DNA of 64,000 nucleotides from Prostheceraeus crozeri (taxonomy: Eukaryota; Platyhelminthes; Polycladida; Euryleptidae), in NCBI GenBank assembly GCA_907163375.1, contig CAJQUW010011032.1, positions 1 to 64,000 on the forward strand, given 5' to 3'. Numbering within the stretch: the first letter of the stretch is position 1; each line of letters starts with the position of its first letter. Below, piece after piece: positions 1 through 12,795 of the stretch. The notes under the pieces were generated by a model, which saw only the letters and a list, made by a program, of their open reading frames with translations, had not been told where the DNA came from and searched no databases. Position numbers and translations under genes: made by a program.

Positions 1-46
1 TATGCCAATTTCAACAAATCAAAAGTTGCACTTCAAAAACAAAACA

Positions 47-2086
47 TCAATTTGAGCGTTGCTGTTGCATGCTATCGGCCATCAAGCCGAATCGTGGGGT
101 TATGTCTGTTTCCAATGCTCCGCGCATCAACTCGTCGATGTCTCTTAAGCAGTTTCTTTTACTTGTTTTGATCGAAACAAGAGTGGAGAAGCCTTTCTCG
201 CAGAGGTATGAGGTCGGCATTGCTACCAATAGACTTAGGGCTCTCACAGCAGCGTCTTCATATTCCGGGATTCGAAGGAGACCAAGCCAGAAATTTCCAT
301 AATAATCGCAAGCCTTGAAGTTCACCCTCTGCTCCAAATCTTCTCGCAGATCAGTGAGGAACTCTTCTTCGGCAACAAATGGATTAATGATCCAAAGATT
401 CTCCTCCAGATGCTGATATTCTTGGGACGGAAAATACTTTTCTATGTTGCCGCGAAGGACATCCAGGTGCTGAAGTATCGATTCAGACATTTGTTGCTCG
501 AGGCTAGCATCCGTGAGCTCCCATTTTGAGCTCAGCATGAATTGATGGAATTCAGGGAAGTCGATGAAGTCCTTTCTCTCTACTTGTTTCATCCAAGACG
601 AAATTTTCCTATGGAATGCCTTTATTCTTGACAAAGCCGTGAAGATGTCGCCTCCCTTTCCTTGTAGGCTGAGATTCAAGGTGTTCAGACAGTGGAAAAT
701 GGAGCTCAAATATGACATTTTTCCAAGCCAATTCAAGTTATTCAGGTTGACGGCGCTGGAATCACCAAGCTCTGTGAAGAAAACTGCCAACTCCTCTCTC
801 AACAGGAGCACCCGTTCAAGGACTTTCCCTCTTGAAAGCCATCTTACGTCGCAATGGTACAATAGCTTCGTCACTTCTGAGTCCATCTCCTCACAGAGTT
901 GAGCGAACAGTCTGCTCTTCTTCGTATTAGCCTTAACTGCGTTCACCATTTTCAAAACATCATCAAGTACAAGTTCCAGATCTGATTTGCCCTCATCACC
1001 TAGCTTCTTCGCTGCCAGCATCTCACGATGAATGATGCAGTGAATTGAGCGACACTCAGGTGAGACAGTCTGGATCTTCTTTACTACACCATTTACACGA
1101 CCAACCATGGCGGCAGCTCCATCGGTTGTGACGGCCTTACACTTAATCCACTCGATTCCTTCCTCACACATGAAAGAGTCCAATCGGTCAAAAATTGCTT
1201 GTGCCGTGGTTTCAATTCCCACTGTTAAACAAAACAAGAAACGGTCAACAATTTTCAACTCTTCAGTGAACCGGGTATACACGATCAGCTGTGCTTCTCC
1301 TCCAATGTCGGTCGTCTCGTCCAACTGAATTCCGAAGACGGGGGATGCTTTCAGCTTCTCCACAAGTTGTGCTTTCAAATCTGTAGCAATCAGGAGACAT
1401 CGACTGCGAATGGTGGTGTCGGACAAGGGAATGGAAGTCACTCTTTCAACTGCTCTTCTTCCACCATGGAGATATTCAGCAGCAATTAATAGGCATGGCT
1501 TTACTATTTTCTCCATGTCCATGTATGAGCGCTTTTCACGAAGGATAACATGAGTCATTTTTAGTGAGGCAATCACCAGTGGCTTGTCATGAGCTCCAGT
1601 CTTCACGATGTTTTGCAATGACGATTGTTGGGCAAATAGAGATTTCAACTTCTCTGAGAAGAATTGCTTTGACTTGTTCTTGTGCTCCGGATGGTGGGTT
1701 CGCAAATGTCTCTCTAATTTAGAAGGTACCTAACTTGCATTCAGGAGCGTAGCCCCACAAAAAAAACATTTTCCAGAGGGAAAAGGATTACGAGATTCAT
1801 CCTGGTGCAAGTAAAAGCCAAACCTGATATAGTCACTATTCCGTTTTCTCCTCTTTTTCGGATTGGAGCCCGACGACATTTGCGCTCTTTTCCGTCCCCT
1901 TTTTTCTAGTTCGACGCATTCTTCCTCAGATTCTCCCTCGCCATCTTCGCTGCTTTTGCTAGCAGTGGGGGCAGGAGCAGCATCCTCACGGCATTCACTC
2001 TCTTGATTCATTTCATTAAGTTCGACATCTTCCTCGACTGCCTCGGTTGCTATGGCCTTCTTTTTGAAATACTTGAGAAGGGACAT
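47..2086 (-). pseudogene. hAT transposase (ZBED/SCAND3-like), one in-frame stop
   Basis: The frame reads as a hAT-superfamily transposase of the BED-finger type that gave rise to ZBED5/SCAND3-like proteins; such enzymes cut and paste their own DNA in the nucleus. I start at the ATG at 2086 (MSLLKYF), just after a strong acceptor-like TTTTCAG. An acidic/basic low-complexity N-terminus is followed by half a BED finger (CFFCGATLL), then RHLRTHHPEH, and a long catalytic body with LDETTD, CHCDVRWLSRG-like text (seen as YHCDVRWLSRG) and a C-terminal dimerisation segment (YLCEKGFSTLV). A single in-frame TAG at 1730-1732 falls between the two halves of the BED finger; both sides are in the same frame. 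About 680 codons in all, near the usual length. The left end of the element is outside the window, and no terminal repeat was identified. Confidence 0.85.
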
Positions 2087-2193
2087 TGCATACCTGAAAA
2101 TGGAAAATGACGTGTTTGGAACAACGGCGATCAAGTCATAGAATGAGACCTAATGAGGATGCATCAACTATTTCAGGAAGGATGCTAGAATTA

Positions 2194-2380
2194 AGAATGG
2201 TCAACAATTAGCTTGGCTGGAAATGGAGCATGCGTTTAGAGGAGAATTGAAAATTTGGGCAGGGGTCCGTTGCCCTGTCAGGGGACCAATCCCTGGCGCT
2301 TGTCTCATTCGAAATGAGAATGGTCAACAATTAGCTTGGCTGGAAATGGAGCATGTGTTTAGAGAATAATTGAAAATTTG
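2194..2380. repeat. 64-bp direct repeat pair upstream of the hAT gene
   Basis: A 64-bp segment beginning AGAATGGTCAACAATTAGC at 2194-2257 recurs at 2317-2380 with only a few differences. The two copies are separated by about 60 bp containing a hairpin-like CAGGGGTCC/GGGGACC motif. It lies just upstream of the hAT transposase start and may be part of that element's 5' region or the edge of another insertion. Confidence 0.7.
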
Positions 2381-2526
2381 AAAAAATGCGAATGATGAAG
2401 TCAGCAAAATGATTGATTGGAGGATGAACCTGTTTAATTAATATGACTCAATCAATTGAGTGCGATATGTTTTTGACAAATAGCCTAGTTCGAATCTCCA
2501 ACTGCATGCAACCATTATCCCTTTAT

Positions 2527-5099
2527 CAGGCGCGTACCCAGGATTTTCGTTCGGGGGGGGATGATATTTGAATGCTGACCTCAAAAATTTTAGAACTTGT
2601 ATGAATAGACCTAGTCGATTTAGCTGCATGTGATTTACCTGTTGAATCAAGCCAAATCAAATATCATATACACTTGCGCTCAAACAATACAAAAATCTGT
2701 AAAACTGCGTTCAAAATATATTAAAAGAATGTATATGCATATAATAGTACCGGTACATGCATATCTCTCATGCATTCATTAGCCTATATGTATTCAATGG
2801 ATATTATAAAACGGATAATAATATGATGCAAATTTATTCTATCAATCGCAATCGAGAATCAAATATTCTCGCATATTCCTGTACAACGGAATTGTAACAC
2901 AACTTAATGTCCTTGTGAACGGCCAGAAGTGCGAGTCCGTTTAGACGCCTTTGGCCCATCATTGCCCTATGATGGGTTTTAAGTAAGCGAAGCAGGTTGA
3001 AAGATCTCTCAGCTGTACATGTTGTCACTGGGGTGACCAAAAAAATGGTTAGGATAGAGATCCTTATCACACTCTCTCAGCGCCTCCGTCAAGCTGAGCT
3101 CCAATCGGTTGGACGATGGCTGTTGTCGCCAAAAGTCTTGCCAGCGTTCAAACTCTGCCGACATCTTGCACATTTATCATGACCAAATCAGTGGTACAAC
3201 TATGCATTGGAAATTAGTTTGGGGGCATCGCTTGCCGACAAAATTTATTGAAGTGCCGACAAACAAAAAATACAAAAGAGCTATAAGTATTACTAACGTG
3301 TTATCGTATTAATGGCAATAATGATGGCTGATATTCACGTAGGCCAGCAGATTCAAGTGATTGACTTTTTTCCTCAAAATGTATAGTTCATCAACCTATT
3401 TGAATTATTTCCATGCTTCGTTGAATCATCAAAATCTTAAGATAAATCTATGTAACCTTAACAAACTTAGGAATTACAATAATCAAACACATTTCGTCTT
3501 CCTTCACTTCTCTCTATAAGATCTTTTGACGGTTCTTTGACGTAATCTGATCCAACCGTTCCTTAGTAGGCCTATCTAATCAGCAATCGACTCTTCCGTC
3601 AATGACATTTCCTCAGAGTGGGTTACGCTTTGGCTACAGACATCAGATAAACCTATTACAGGTAATGTTCAGATAAATTATCATACGTTTACTAACTCAT
3701 ACATTTTAGATAGCGGATCATGATTCTTTTGTGTATTTTGCAAGTATATTTTGGTCCTTAATTCCTAACCTAACTACCCTCAAGGTGATGCTCGTAGCTG
3801 CTGGCGAATTGAGTGCAGCATTAAACTTCCGTCTCATCTATCAGGTCGGTCCTTCTCGAATGGTTGATTCGATCAGGGTACCTGTTAGATTCACTGACTG
3901 TCGAAGTCGCTGCATTCAGCACTACCCCCAGACAGGTCATCCGATCAAGGTAGGGGCGGAAAAATCAGACTAATTTATTAAGGTGGCCAACTTAACTAGG
4001 GGACATCCTACTGCTATTGGCCTAGTCGGTGATGCATCTAAGCCCATGAGTTTTTCTTCCTCCGACTGCTTCGTTAGCGTTACTCTAACGCATTCCCGCC
4101 AAAGACAACCACCCAGGAATGATTCCCGGGGCCGAGGGTTGTCACGTCGAAGTAAGTCGAATCTGCTACCAGAAGCGACGCAGCGGCAGGGCTCTGTTGC
4201 CACTGTGGAGGTTACTCCGTACCGTATATTGCATCACCGACCTTGATTGAGATTTCATCATTTTATTGCATTGAAAATGCAAATCACTCATAAGCATACA
4301 TGTACATACTCTTCAGTTAAAATATAAATTGACAAATAGAAATGTTCACTATATAGACTGCAGCAAGTCAATGTGATAAACTGAATCTGTCTGTAGCTAC
4401 GACTAAATTACTTATAAGTCAAGCCATGCTTCTATGAACAAATGAAACGCCAGAAACTTGGCCTAGGCATGTTGATTGGAAATGTGGTGATAAACAAAAC
4501 ATGTACGCACGGATCAAACTCACCTCATTTCTTCAGTTAATGGATTAAACAGCCGCTGGAAATTGCATCCCAATATCTCCAAATGTGTTATCACAACAGG
4601 AAGTCGCAACGATTCTCGCTGAATCGCCTCTTTATCATGATAAACAAAGGTGTTGAATATTTCATTTACCGACAATAAAAGCAAAACTCTTCGCCCACTT
4701 TCAAGAAATATCAACAAAGATACATTAAATTTCGACCTAGGAACTTGGAGGGGAATAGGATTAACGACTTTCACATATTTGTCGATGACATAATCACCCG
4801 CCTCATACCCATACCCGTGTATCGTGAAGGATTAAAGAGGAAATTTGATCAACAGTCAAAATTGATAGAAACTTATAGAAATTTACAAGGTATATATTCA
4901 AGTGTTAAATCAAGTATTATTGGTCTGAAATTGAGTATTTTTATTTCAAAATAAAGGATGATTTATTAATTTTTACGAAAGCCGACACTCGATATTTTCA
5001 CATGCTCAGTATGCCTAAGTTTCTCCCTTTTTCATACCACTTAGAGTTTCGAATTTCGGGGGGATGCATCCCCTGCATCCCCCCTTCGGTACGCCACTG
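2527..5099. mobile_element. Decayed hAT element with exact 8-bp target duplication
   Basis: The ends are CAGGCGCGTACC at 2527 and the complement of CAGTGGCGTACC ending at 5099, both followed inward by a G-tract and GGATG. They are flanked by the identical octamer CCCTTTAT at 2519-2526 and 5100-5107, the 8-bp duplication expected of hAT. A hAT dimerisation-domain fragment lies on the minus strand near the left end. The middle (about 3.1-4.5 kb) carries no recognisable transposase body, so the copy is internally decayed or rearranged. A GC-richer patch at about 3780-4240 of unknown origin sits inside it. Confidence 0.85.
2834..3070 (-). pseudogene. hAT C-terminal dimerisation fragment
   Basis: A 78-codon open stretch with the hAT dimerisation-domain pattern: TCTAERSFNLLRLLKTHHR, then RLNGLALLAVHKDI. 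In complete hAT proteins this block is the last ~80 residues and packs against the RNase H-like fold. Upstream catalytic parts were not found between here and the right end of the element at 5099, so this is a leftover of an otherwise lost transposase, consistent with the hAT-type ends and duplication around it. Confidence 0.8.
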
Positions 5100-5107
5100 C
5101 CCTTTAT

Positions 5108-8100
5108 ATGCCGACAACTTTGTTGCCTATGAAGTAGCCTGACCATGGATTTCTATTGCAAATCGATCATTTACATGAATGTGCTACAAACTCGATAATA
5201 ATCCAAAAATAAAATTCTCTCCTCTTTTCCCATGACTTTCGACTCTTTCTTAGCTCCTCTCTCACACTGAAGAATCTGGGACCTCTAGTGATCAGCATCA
5301 CATGAATTAATATTGTATAGGTTCATTAGCTATTTCTACAAGTCTGCTAAATGCCTGATACTTTTCAGTTGGCTTGTTTAAAATGCATTCAGTCATCTCA
5401 AGCATGTCAATTATCACTGATAATCAAGCTTCGACATTCAAATTTAATAAAGCTTCGGACTTTTGCAAATACAAGTATAGTGAATGACATCAACCTTTGG
5501 TGACCATGAGGACAAAATGACGCTGCAACAATATTCAATTTGAAGCAGAGTTTGGGGAACAAATAAAGTGACACGCAATCTCTGAGAGGCTCTACAATTT
5601 ACATGATTAAAGTAATCAAGATCATAATCGCATGCTACATGTTGAAATGGACACTATTAGCAAATGTTCGAAGCGCATGTAGGCCAAACACTGATGTTGA
5701 AGCAAAATATAGAACACAGATCACTGAAAGACAACGGTCGACGAACGATGACACGCTGTGTGCTTGCCGAATGGCAACATTGCAATGATGACTGTTATTG
5801 GCTTCATTGCCTTGCCTCAGATTCATCTATTCATGACATTGATTCATTCATTCACATACAAAAAATAGGCAATGGAAGTTGACTTACCCAAGCAATAGCA
5901 TTTGTGTCGAAGTCGGCATAGATATGCATGTGTAGGTGGTTGAGATCAGCAGCAGCAGAGCGGATGAACAGTGTTAGAAAACTGCAAGGAATCACGCGCA
6001 CGCAACAAGCACGAGATCATCTCGTAAAAATTGGAAATGCTGCCGAGTGCTTATGGTGGAAAGAGACAGGGTTCGCTGTCTGTGCAAGGAGCGCCTATAG
6101 CTTTGTGTGAAATCGGAGTCAATTCAAATAAAACTCATGGACTTGGGATGGTCAACATTTCTACCTCGATCGTTCGAATGGGACGCCTCACCGATATCTC
6201 ATGAGCTGCGGCACCCCTCTCTCCCACGGCACCTCTTTCTCTTCACGGCACCCTTGCGACACCCCTCCTCTCCACGGCACCCAAAAAATTTCTCACGGCA
6301 CCCCGGTTGAATAGCACTGACCTAATGTATTGTCGACAGAATTTCGAACTTAATTTTCTTGATCTTTTCCTAATAGCAGCAACATTTTCCCAGGTATCAC
6401 TGTTGCCTGACTACTGATTGGTAAGCATAATCAGTCAAGGATCTCACATAAAGGCTACCCTTCTGTGTTTTTAAATGGCACTCAGAATCTCTCACCTGCC
6501 TTTCACTCATCATATTCGTGGTTGTTATGTACTTAGCGAACCGCTATTATTAAATCACACCTGAATAAAATAGTTCAGACTTTTCATGTGGAAATGCAGG
6601 CTTGTTTAGGTGAGATACATAGATATTGCACGACGACTGACTGACTGAATTTCATGTAGTTTTACATTAGTAATCGAGCTACTAATTATTTCAAATATTC
6701 ACTTGCGTAAATTGAAATTAAAAAGTGAAGACTTCCCAATGCGTGTACAAATATTTTAGGTATCATAATCAATACACCATTGAATCATTGATTACGTTTG
6801 ATATCAACAATTGCTGTTGTTGATCCCTCTGATTCATAAATCACTCACGCGATCGAATGTAAGCAAATTATTCCTGTTCATAGAAACATTAAACCAGATC
6901 AGTTTTTAAGCCTTTTATACAACTGCACGCTATACAAAAGTAACTCATGATTACAGGTTTCATAAAAAGAAAACAATCTAAAGCGGGATTCTACCCAACC
7001 TTTCAAAAGTAATGCAAAATGTAATGCTTTTTCATATATTTGGTGATAAGAAGGCATGCGAGTACATCTCATTCTTGTCCAAGTAACTATTTTAATTATA
7101 TTCTTTTCCATTAAGACCATGTGTTTGGGTTACATATAGGCACATTAATGTGATTATTACGTGATCAATTTAGAATGCTGTTGAAAAACCTCAGAGCGGA
7201 ATGGAGTGGCTACTCATCATCAATATTTTCACAATATCATAATGCTAAAATATCAATAGGCCTATTGTTTTCAATTTGAGGTTTACCTATTGATTGGTGT
7301 AATCAAAAATGCATTTCCTGTATGAAGGATCTTTCGATGCTAACTGATGATCATGGTAGTTCATAAGTATAAGTCAGTCATCTCTTATTGAAAGAGATTC
7401 TACATATTTCATACAGCCAAATGATTTTCGACCACAATCGAATTGTCTTGCATATCTTTTCTACACAATACTCGTATTTTTAGAATTATTGAAATTATAA
7501 AAAGCAATTGATTACTTCAGAAAACAGCAAGAACAGTAAGTTGCTCTCTGCAATCTGGTTACCGCTTAAGATCACAGATGTGAAACACAATGATATACAG
7601 CAACACAATGATCATAGTTATTGCGGGTAACAAAAATACAGAAAGTTGTGAGATTAAAATTTTCGTGTTTTTTCGCGGACCCTAATTTTCCACCTTCTTT
7701 GGAGCCATGTAGCTCCGTTATACATGCCAATTACCCATTGAAATTCATACAGGAATTCCTTTAAACCAAACTAATACTGCATGCAAAGTTTGGTTGAGCA
7801 ATGAACATACAGAAAAAAGTTACGGTTGCGAAAAAAAATTCAAATTTTGTGAATTTCAAAATTTGGAAAATATTAAATTTCTAAAAATAGCTCTAGATCC
7901 CGCTATATTCAAAATTGGAGGCTAATATTTCAGATTTGGTGTTTTCTATGGCATAGTAAACATATATCCAAAAATGACCAAAATCTGAGACTAAGTGCCA
8001 CAAAATTTTCCAAAAATTGGGTGAATCGTCGTGGAATGACCCACCGATATATTAGGCCTCTTTACAATTCCAGTTATAGAACTTGCTATAAAACAGTTGC

Positions 8101-9394
8101 AACTCTGAAGCAATTACAGGTATTGAATGAATCGTAGTGGATCAGAAAAAACAACATAAATTAAAAAATTTGCAACTCTTAGATAATGCTTGCACGTATG
8201 CATAGAAAAATCTGCAAAGTAATTCAGATCTCAGCACATCATAATATGAGATGGCTCCCATAGAGCACATACTTAGGCAGGAGCATCAGTACAGGAGCAT
8301 GCTATTTGGATTGAAGAAAATCGATTGCACAGTCGATTACATTTTACATTTTTTGCGAGATAAATAGAGAATTCAAACAATTTTCACTTAAAATCACTCT
8401 TGCTCAGTGCAAAACAGTGCTAAGGTCGGTGTTCTGAATGAGCCATTTCAATGAATATTATGGTTGAAAAAGATCAAGGAAATTATAAAATATGTTCAAT
8501 GCAAAACATGCTACAAAACTCCGCACTGTCATCACACTTTGGATCTATATATATGTTAAAATTTGAAATGTTTTGGTAAAATACAAATTAGTTTTTAAGA
8601 AATATGCGCACAAAAGTACACAATGTAAAATCATGTCGATTTTGTAATAATAGATTCAGTTAGTCAAACAAAAGCTTTCAATATTGTGTCTTGTCAAACA
8701 CATTCCGAAAAGTATTTGTAAAAATTAGCTTGTAATGATTGCAAAAAGCAGGTCGTTAAGACGAGATAATTTGCTGGCTACATCAAATGATTCTACGATT
8801 TTGTCTGTTGATAATTTTGTTATCAGTTCACACTAAAAGTATCATAGCTATCTTTACAATTTCCTAATACACGTAAAGGCAAATTTATTTACACCATAAT
8901 AATTATAACTCCGGGGCGACAAACTGTGACGACAACACGCCTCAACGGTAGGTTTATTAAAGAATTTTTTTTCGGTAATTCATGAAGAGAGCGCACATTC
9001 AATACCTGGCTTTAGGGCAGGTGTTGCATCTGCAGCACTTGCAACACCCTTGCCGGCGTACCTGTTCATCTAGCACTGGCAGTGAGCAGTCATTGGAGTG
9101 TAATTGCAGGACAAATTTAAAGTAAATGTTTATCATTATATTTATTGTAGGTAGGTTATTCTCACAAGGCTCGAATTTGTTGAATAAGCATCCGAAGAGC
9201 TACATGTAGTTAATGTGATTTCTATCGAACAAGTAATCTACTGCATTTGATTCACGCGAGCAAGCAGACTAATAAAATTGTGCAAGATCGACAGGACTAT
9301 TGAATGTAGAGGACAAACTTATCTATTTTTTTTTGCCAATTGTCATATCTTCAATCTCAACATTTAAATAAAACATTTGCGTCTTTCTTTTCAG
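5108..9394 (+). other. Intronic sequence upstream of ABCC1-like exon 2
   Basis: AT-rich, no convincing coding region in either strand. It contains one short repeat-rich patch at 6188-6323 (listed separately). A stretch around 7640-8050 has the feel of an old repeat but could not be assigned. The segment ends in a pyrimidine-rich tract and the acceptor TCTTTTCAG at 9386-9394. Confidence 0.6.
6188..6323. repeat. Reiterated GGCACC motif next to a hAT-like end
   Basis: The hexamer CGGCAC(C) recurs seven times in about 110 bp, ending in CGGTTGAATAGCACTG. On the minus strand this begins CAGTGCTATTCAACC, a hAT-like CAGTG terminus, followed by spaced GTGCCGTG motifs. No matching second end was found, so it is recorded as a repeat patch and possible solo end of a hAT element. 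Confidence 0.45.
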
Positions 9395-9571
9395 GGCATC
9401 AACGTTTTATGGAATACAACTAATCCAGATATACCAGAATGTTTTCAATTGACAATATTTCCTTTGGTATTAGCATTATATTCCTTCATATTTTGCTTTC
9501 CGTATCTCATCTATCTCAGGCGGAAGAAAAATCATCACAGAATATCTCAATGGTTATTCATCGTAAAATTA
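9395..9571 (+). CDS. ABCC1: ABCC1/MRP1-like exon 2 (TMD0, first membrane helix)
   Basis: An internal exon of a multidrug-resistance-associated ABC transporter, a plasma-membrane pump for glutathione, glucuronide and other organic-anion conjugates. It is bounded by TTTTCAG and a consensus donor GTGAGT, starts and ends in phase 0, and is 177 bp long, the same as human ABCC1 exon 2 as I recall it. The peptide has LWNTTNPDIPECFQLTIF, closely matching the MRP1 signature WNTSNPDFTKCFQNTV, then a hydrophobic helix (LVLALYSFIFCFPYLIYL) and a basic loop (RRKKNHHR). The N-glycosylation-like NTT and the conserved Cys match the extracellular N-terminus. Exon 1 lies outside the window. ABCC2/ABCC3-type paralogy cannot be excluded from this piece. 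Confidence 0.92.
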
Positions 9572-9783
9572 GTGAGTTACACAAAAATAATATAACGCCT
9601 ATGAACATTCTGATAGTTTCTAAGCACACTTGGCGTTTTCGCTGAGTAAAAAGAAAACTAAATTATCGAAAAGGGTAAAGCAGTCGGATGGTCGTTGAAG
9701 TCGCATGGTCAGACGGTACCCTGCCATATGCAGGGTTGCCACATCCGCACAACTGCGTAAAAAAAGATCTCTGCTCTGTTCAA

Positions 9784-10363
9784 TAGCCATGTCTATTATT
9801 GCCGTCAGTCAAATATTCTTAGATAGATTGATTTATCAGCATTCTTAAGTTCGGTTCAGAGAAGGTATTTTGTTAGTGATTTTAATCGCTTCTATAGCTA
9901 GAACTTCTAGACTATTTCTACCTCAGCATTGTATTTCGAGGAATAATTAATTTCGCTGCTATATGCATTACATTTGTGAAGGTGTATACTTGTGGTTGAA
10001 TTTCTTTTTTATATGTTCATCTTATCTTTGGCGAAATCGCATCTTTGTTTCTGAGCATCAAGATACTGAGCGTGAGCATCAGCCAGCTCGCTTTGTGTTT
10101 CGTTTTCTTGTCGGGTTGATCAAATAGACGATTTTAACCCAAGAAGATCTGAACACAGAAAAGGAAATTCGGCCATACTTATACACCCTAACAAATATAA
10201 TGTCTGGCAACGAAGTAAATAGTTATTTCGAAATAAAATGCATTCGAAATAGAAGCGATTCAAATCGATAACAAAATGTCTTCCCTGAACCGCACAAAAG
10301 TGTGCATTGGCAATTCACTTCATCTAAGAATATTTGACTGATTGCAATGATATACATGGCCAT
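9784..10363. mobile_element. Foldback-like element with long inverted repeats
   Basis: A left arm at 9784-9895 and a right arm at 10248-10363 are inverted copies of each other at roughly 75% by eye. Shared blocks include CAGTCAAATATTCTTAGAT, CGGTTCAG, TTTTGTTA and AATCGCTTCTAT. About 350 bp separates them, with no coding capacity. This architecture fits a foldback or MITE-type DNA transposon, or an old inverted duplication. The target duplication was not resolved. Confidence 0.65.
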
Positions 10364-11590
10364 CGAATTACTTTCTTATTGATTGCAAAGTTGTAAATTT
10401 TCTACTCTGCGCAAATATTGAAAAACATGAGCAAATGTGATTATTGATGCTGGTACATAAGATAATAATTATTTACTTATGCTCCACTAAAGAAAATATT
10501 CACATGGCATAGCGCTTAGTGTGTAATATCAGTACACATGAGCATCGTCGTCTCCATAAAACTCATTTGTTGAATTATTATGCACTTCAACTGGATCTTT
10601 ACTTATGCTTGAATGGAAATTGCATGAATGGAGTTATGACATACTTTTACCCAACTGTGAGCCCTGTGCTAAAGGACGAACTTAATCAAAACCTAAAGTT
10701 CTGTCGCAGATATGTTGATAATTTTTCTTGATATTTGATGGCGATATTTTTGCCTTTTCGACCTTGCAAGCTCAAGACATCTTGATATCATATTCACGAG
10801 ATATTTATCAAGAATTCTGGAAATCTGTTAAAGTATGCTACCCACGACCAATTTGCAGTCAGTTCAATGTGAAAGGAAAGATTTCCAGCATGGAGATGTC
10901 CGCAATCCTGAGTGGTCATGTGGATGTGGTTTTTGATAGCAAAAATGCAGTATTCGACTTTTTGTAGCCGAATAACCGATCAACGTAGTACAGCACTCCA
11001 GTACGATGGAGGAATCACATTCGACACTTCTGATACGGCTGTAAAACAAAACCATGCCTCAGCTTAGCCGAAAATGAGGAGCTTCGTGTCTATCCATATT
11101 AAATAGATCAACGTTATTTCGTCATTTTGTATATATCATTGTCATTAATTTCTCTTAATGTTTGACCAAATGACAAGGTAACCAATTCTTATGACATTAT
11201 ATTTTGCAGTGTCATCGCAAAAGCGAGATGATTTGTTTGATATGCATCTATGTACATGTAGTGCAATGGTATGAAATCCACTAGTATCCTCTTGTGCGGT
11301 TTAGTGCACTTAGTAGTAGGCTACACCATATTGTGTATTATTACCTAACGTGCTATTGTTGCGCTTTTGTGCGATTTACAGCACAGATGCATATTTTTTT
11401 AATCCCTTAGTTGTTAGTAACATAGTTACAGCTTATTTGTTTCATTTGTACATATTGGGGTCTGTTGCATAGCCTTCTATGTATTCTTTCTTCGTACAAA
11501 GTATTTGATTCTTATTTTGAATTTGATTTTGTGTGCACTGTACATAGCAGTATATTTTGCGTATAAAACTTAAACGGATATTATATAAAA
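10364..11590. other. Intronic stretch, no assignable gene
   Basis: Short open frames exist (for example 10519-10731 and 10728-10967 on the + strand) but have no recognisable domain and no splice context that ties them to the transporter. I see nothing supportable here beyond AT-rich intron. Confidence 0.4.
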
Positions 11591-11639
11591 ATTCATGTAT
11601 ATATTAGAAAAGGATTATTGAATTGAAAACACATGGAAT

Positions 11640-12735
11640 GTACAAGCGCCTTCTTTATTCATCAGGTGCAAACTGAAGCAAAATGTAGGATCAAAATTTC
11701 AAATATACATTCATCGTAGAAATAGAGGTTGTATGATCATTTATGAAGGTAATCAGTAGGACATATACATGCAAAGTATATAGAAAACAACTTTTGTCAT
11801 AATTTTGTGCTAAAATACGATGTCTAATTTATGCATTAGATCAAAACATAAATTTATGCGAACTAATATAAAAGTCATATCATACTAAAAGTGAATGAAT
11901 TTATAAGAAACTTATAGAAAAGTGATTCATGAATTAAATTTTGGATTGAAGCGATCGATAAAATTTTTTTCTTTACATTCCCGTTCAATTTTGTTTTCAG
12001 AAAAAAGCTTATAAAAAGGAAAAATTGACATGCTACCCCAACCACAAGATTTCAGATGCTCACTCAATTTTATTTATCTATAGTTCGCATTTAAAATTTG
12101 GTGTTTATGAGCCCTTACTCTGGCTCTTAAGGATGTTCCAGTTTCTCCAATATAATAATTTTGACAACCGGGACAGGTGATGACATGCACAACGTTACCG
12201 GTATCACAACTCATACTAGAATTTACATGGAAAATGTGTCCATCAAATGTATATGAAGATACTTCTTGTATGATGTTACATGTACCACACCTTAAGTCAT
12301 TGCATTTATTTCCTTTATATGCTTGATAACTTTCAAATGTGGATTTACAAAGAACTCTTTTTAAATATCGTGGTTGTCGCTTATTACTAATAAAAATAGA
12401 ATATCTGAAAATTTCTTTAGTTTTATCGTCATTTTTCAATATTGAATTTTCATGAGAAATAGCTGGTAAAATGTTCATGTTTCTAGGGTTGTATGTGTGT
12501 ACAAAAGGTATGACAGAATTGCAAGAAAAAATGATGAGCGGTCAATATTTAAAGATTTTGAAATGCTATCATCAATTAATGAGGGAGGATAGCCCTGGTG
12601 TGATCAGAATTGCCTTAATTCATCCAGGCGATTCCTTCGATTAACTTCATCACTGCAAATCATGCATATCCGTCTCGCAAGGTTGTAAGGAATAGCTCTT
12701 TTAGCATGGCGGGGATGCAGGAGAAATTTAGATAT
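11640..12735 (-). mobile_element. Penelope-like element, 3' part (RT tail and GIY-YIG)
   Basis: Read on the minus strand, about 12735-12590 shows the conserved end of a Penelope reverse transcriptase (THQYLNFS, HPRHAKRAIPYNLARRIC, then GYPPSLI), and 12478-12074 the GIY-YIG endonuclease. Downstream, a CTGATGA motif at 11659-11665 resembles the first conserved box of the hammerhead motifs known in Penelope elements. The N-terminal and palm parts are absent, so this is a 5'-truncated copy. Its upstream edge abuts a gag-like fragment near 12735. Confidence 0.85.
12074..12478 (-). pseudogene. GIY-YIG endonuclease domain of a Penelope element
   Basis: Penelope-like retroelements fuse reverse transcriptase to a GIY-YIG nuclease that nicks the target. 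Visible here are a Cys-rich linker (CNDLRCGTCNII), HVITCPGCQNYYIGETG, which holds the core YYIGETG motif, and SLRARVRAHKHQI with the catalytic Arg and downstream His. The coding text extends upstream without an ATG (SVIPFVHTYNPRN), as expected for the C-terminal part of a larger polyprotein. Confidence 0.88.
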
Positions 12736-12795
12736 TGATGAGTCGACTTCCAAGCCTCAGACCGACGCAACCCGAACGCATCTATTAGTGCCGAC
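12736..12795 (-). mobile_element. Gag-like retroelement fragment, left of piggyBac 1
   Basis: A short piece of a gag-like retroelement sequence, the counterpart of the one at 18336-18576. The two lie on either side of piggyBac element 1, which inserted at a TTAA within this older sequence. It adjoins the Penelope fragment. An LTR-retrotransposon (Ty3-like) origin is likely but rests mainly on the larger piece. Confidence 0.5.

Noticed and set aside
3780-4240. GC-richer patch that looked like rRNA or a structural RNA
   Set aside because: I could not match it to any conserved rRNA, snRNA or tRNA segment, and its frames show no domain.
10519-10967. Two overlapping open frames possibly forming a host exon
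   Set aside because: No recognisable domain, no convincing splice signals, and no match to the transporter.
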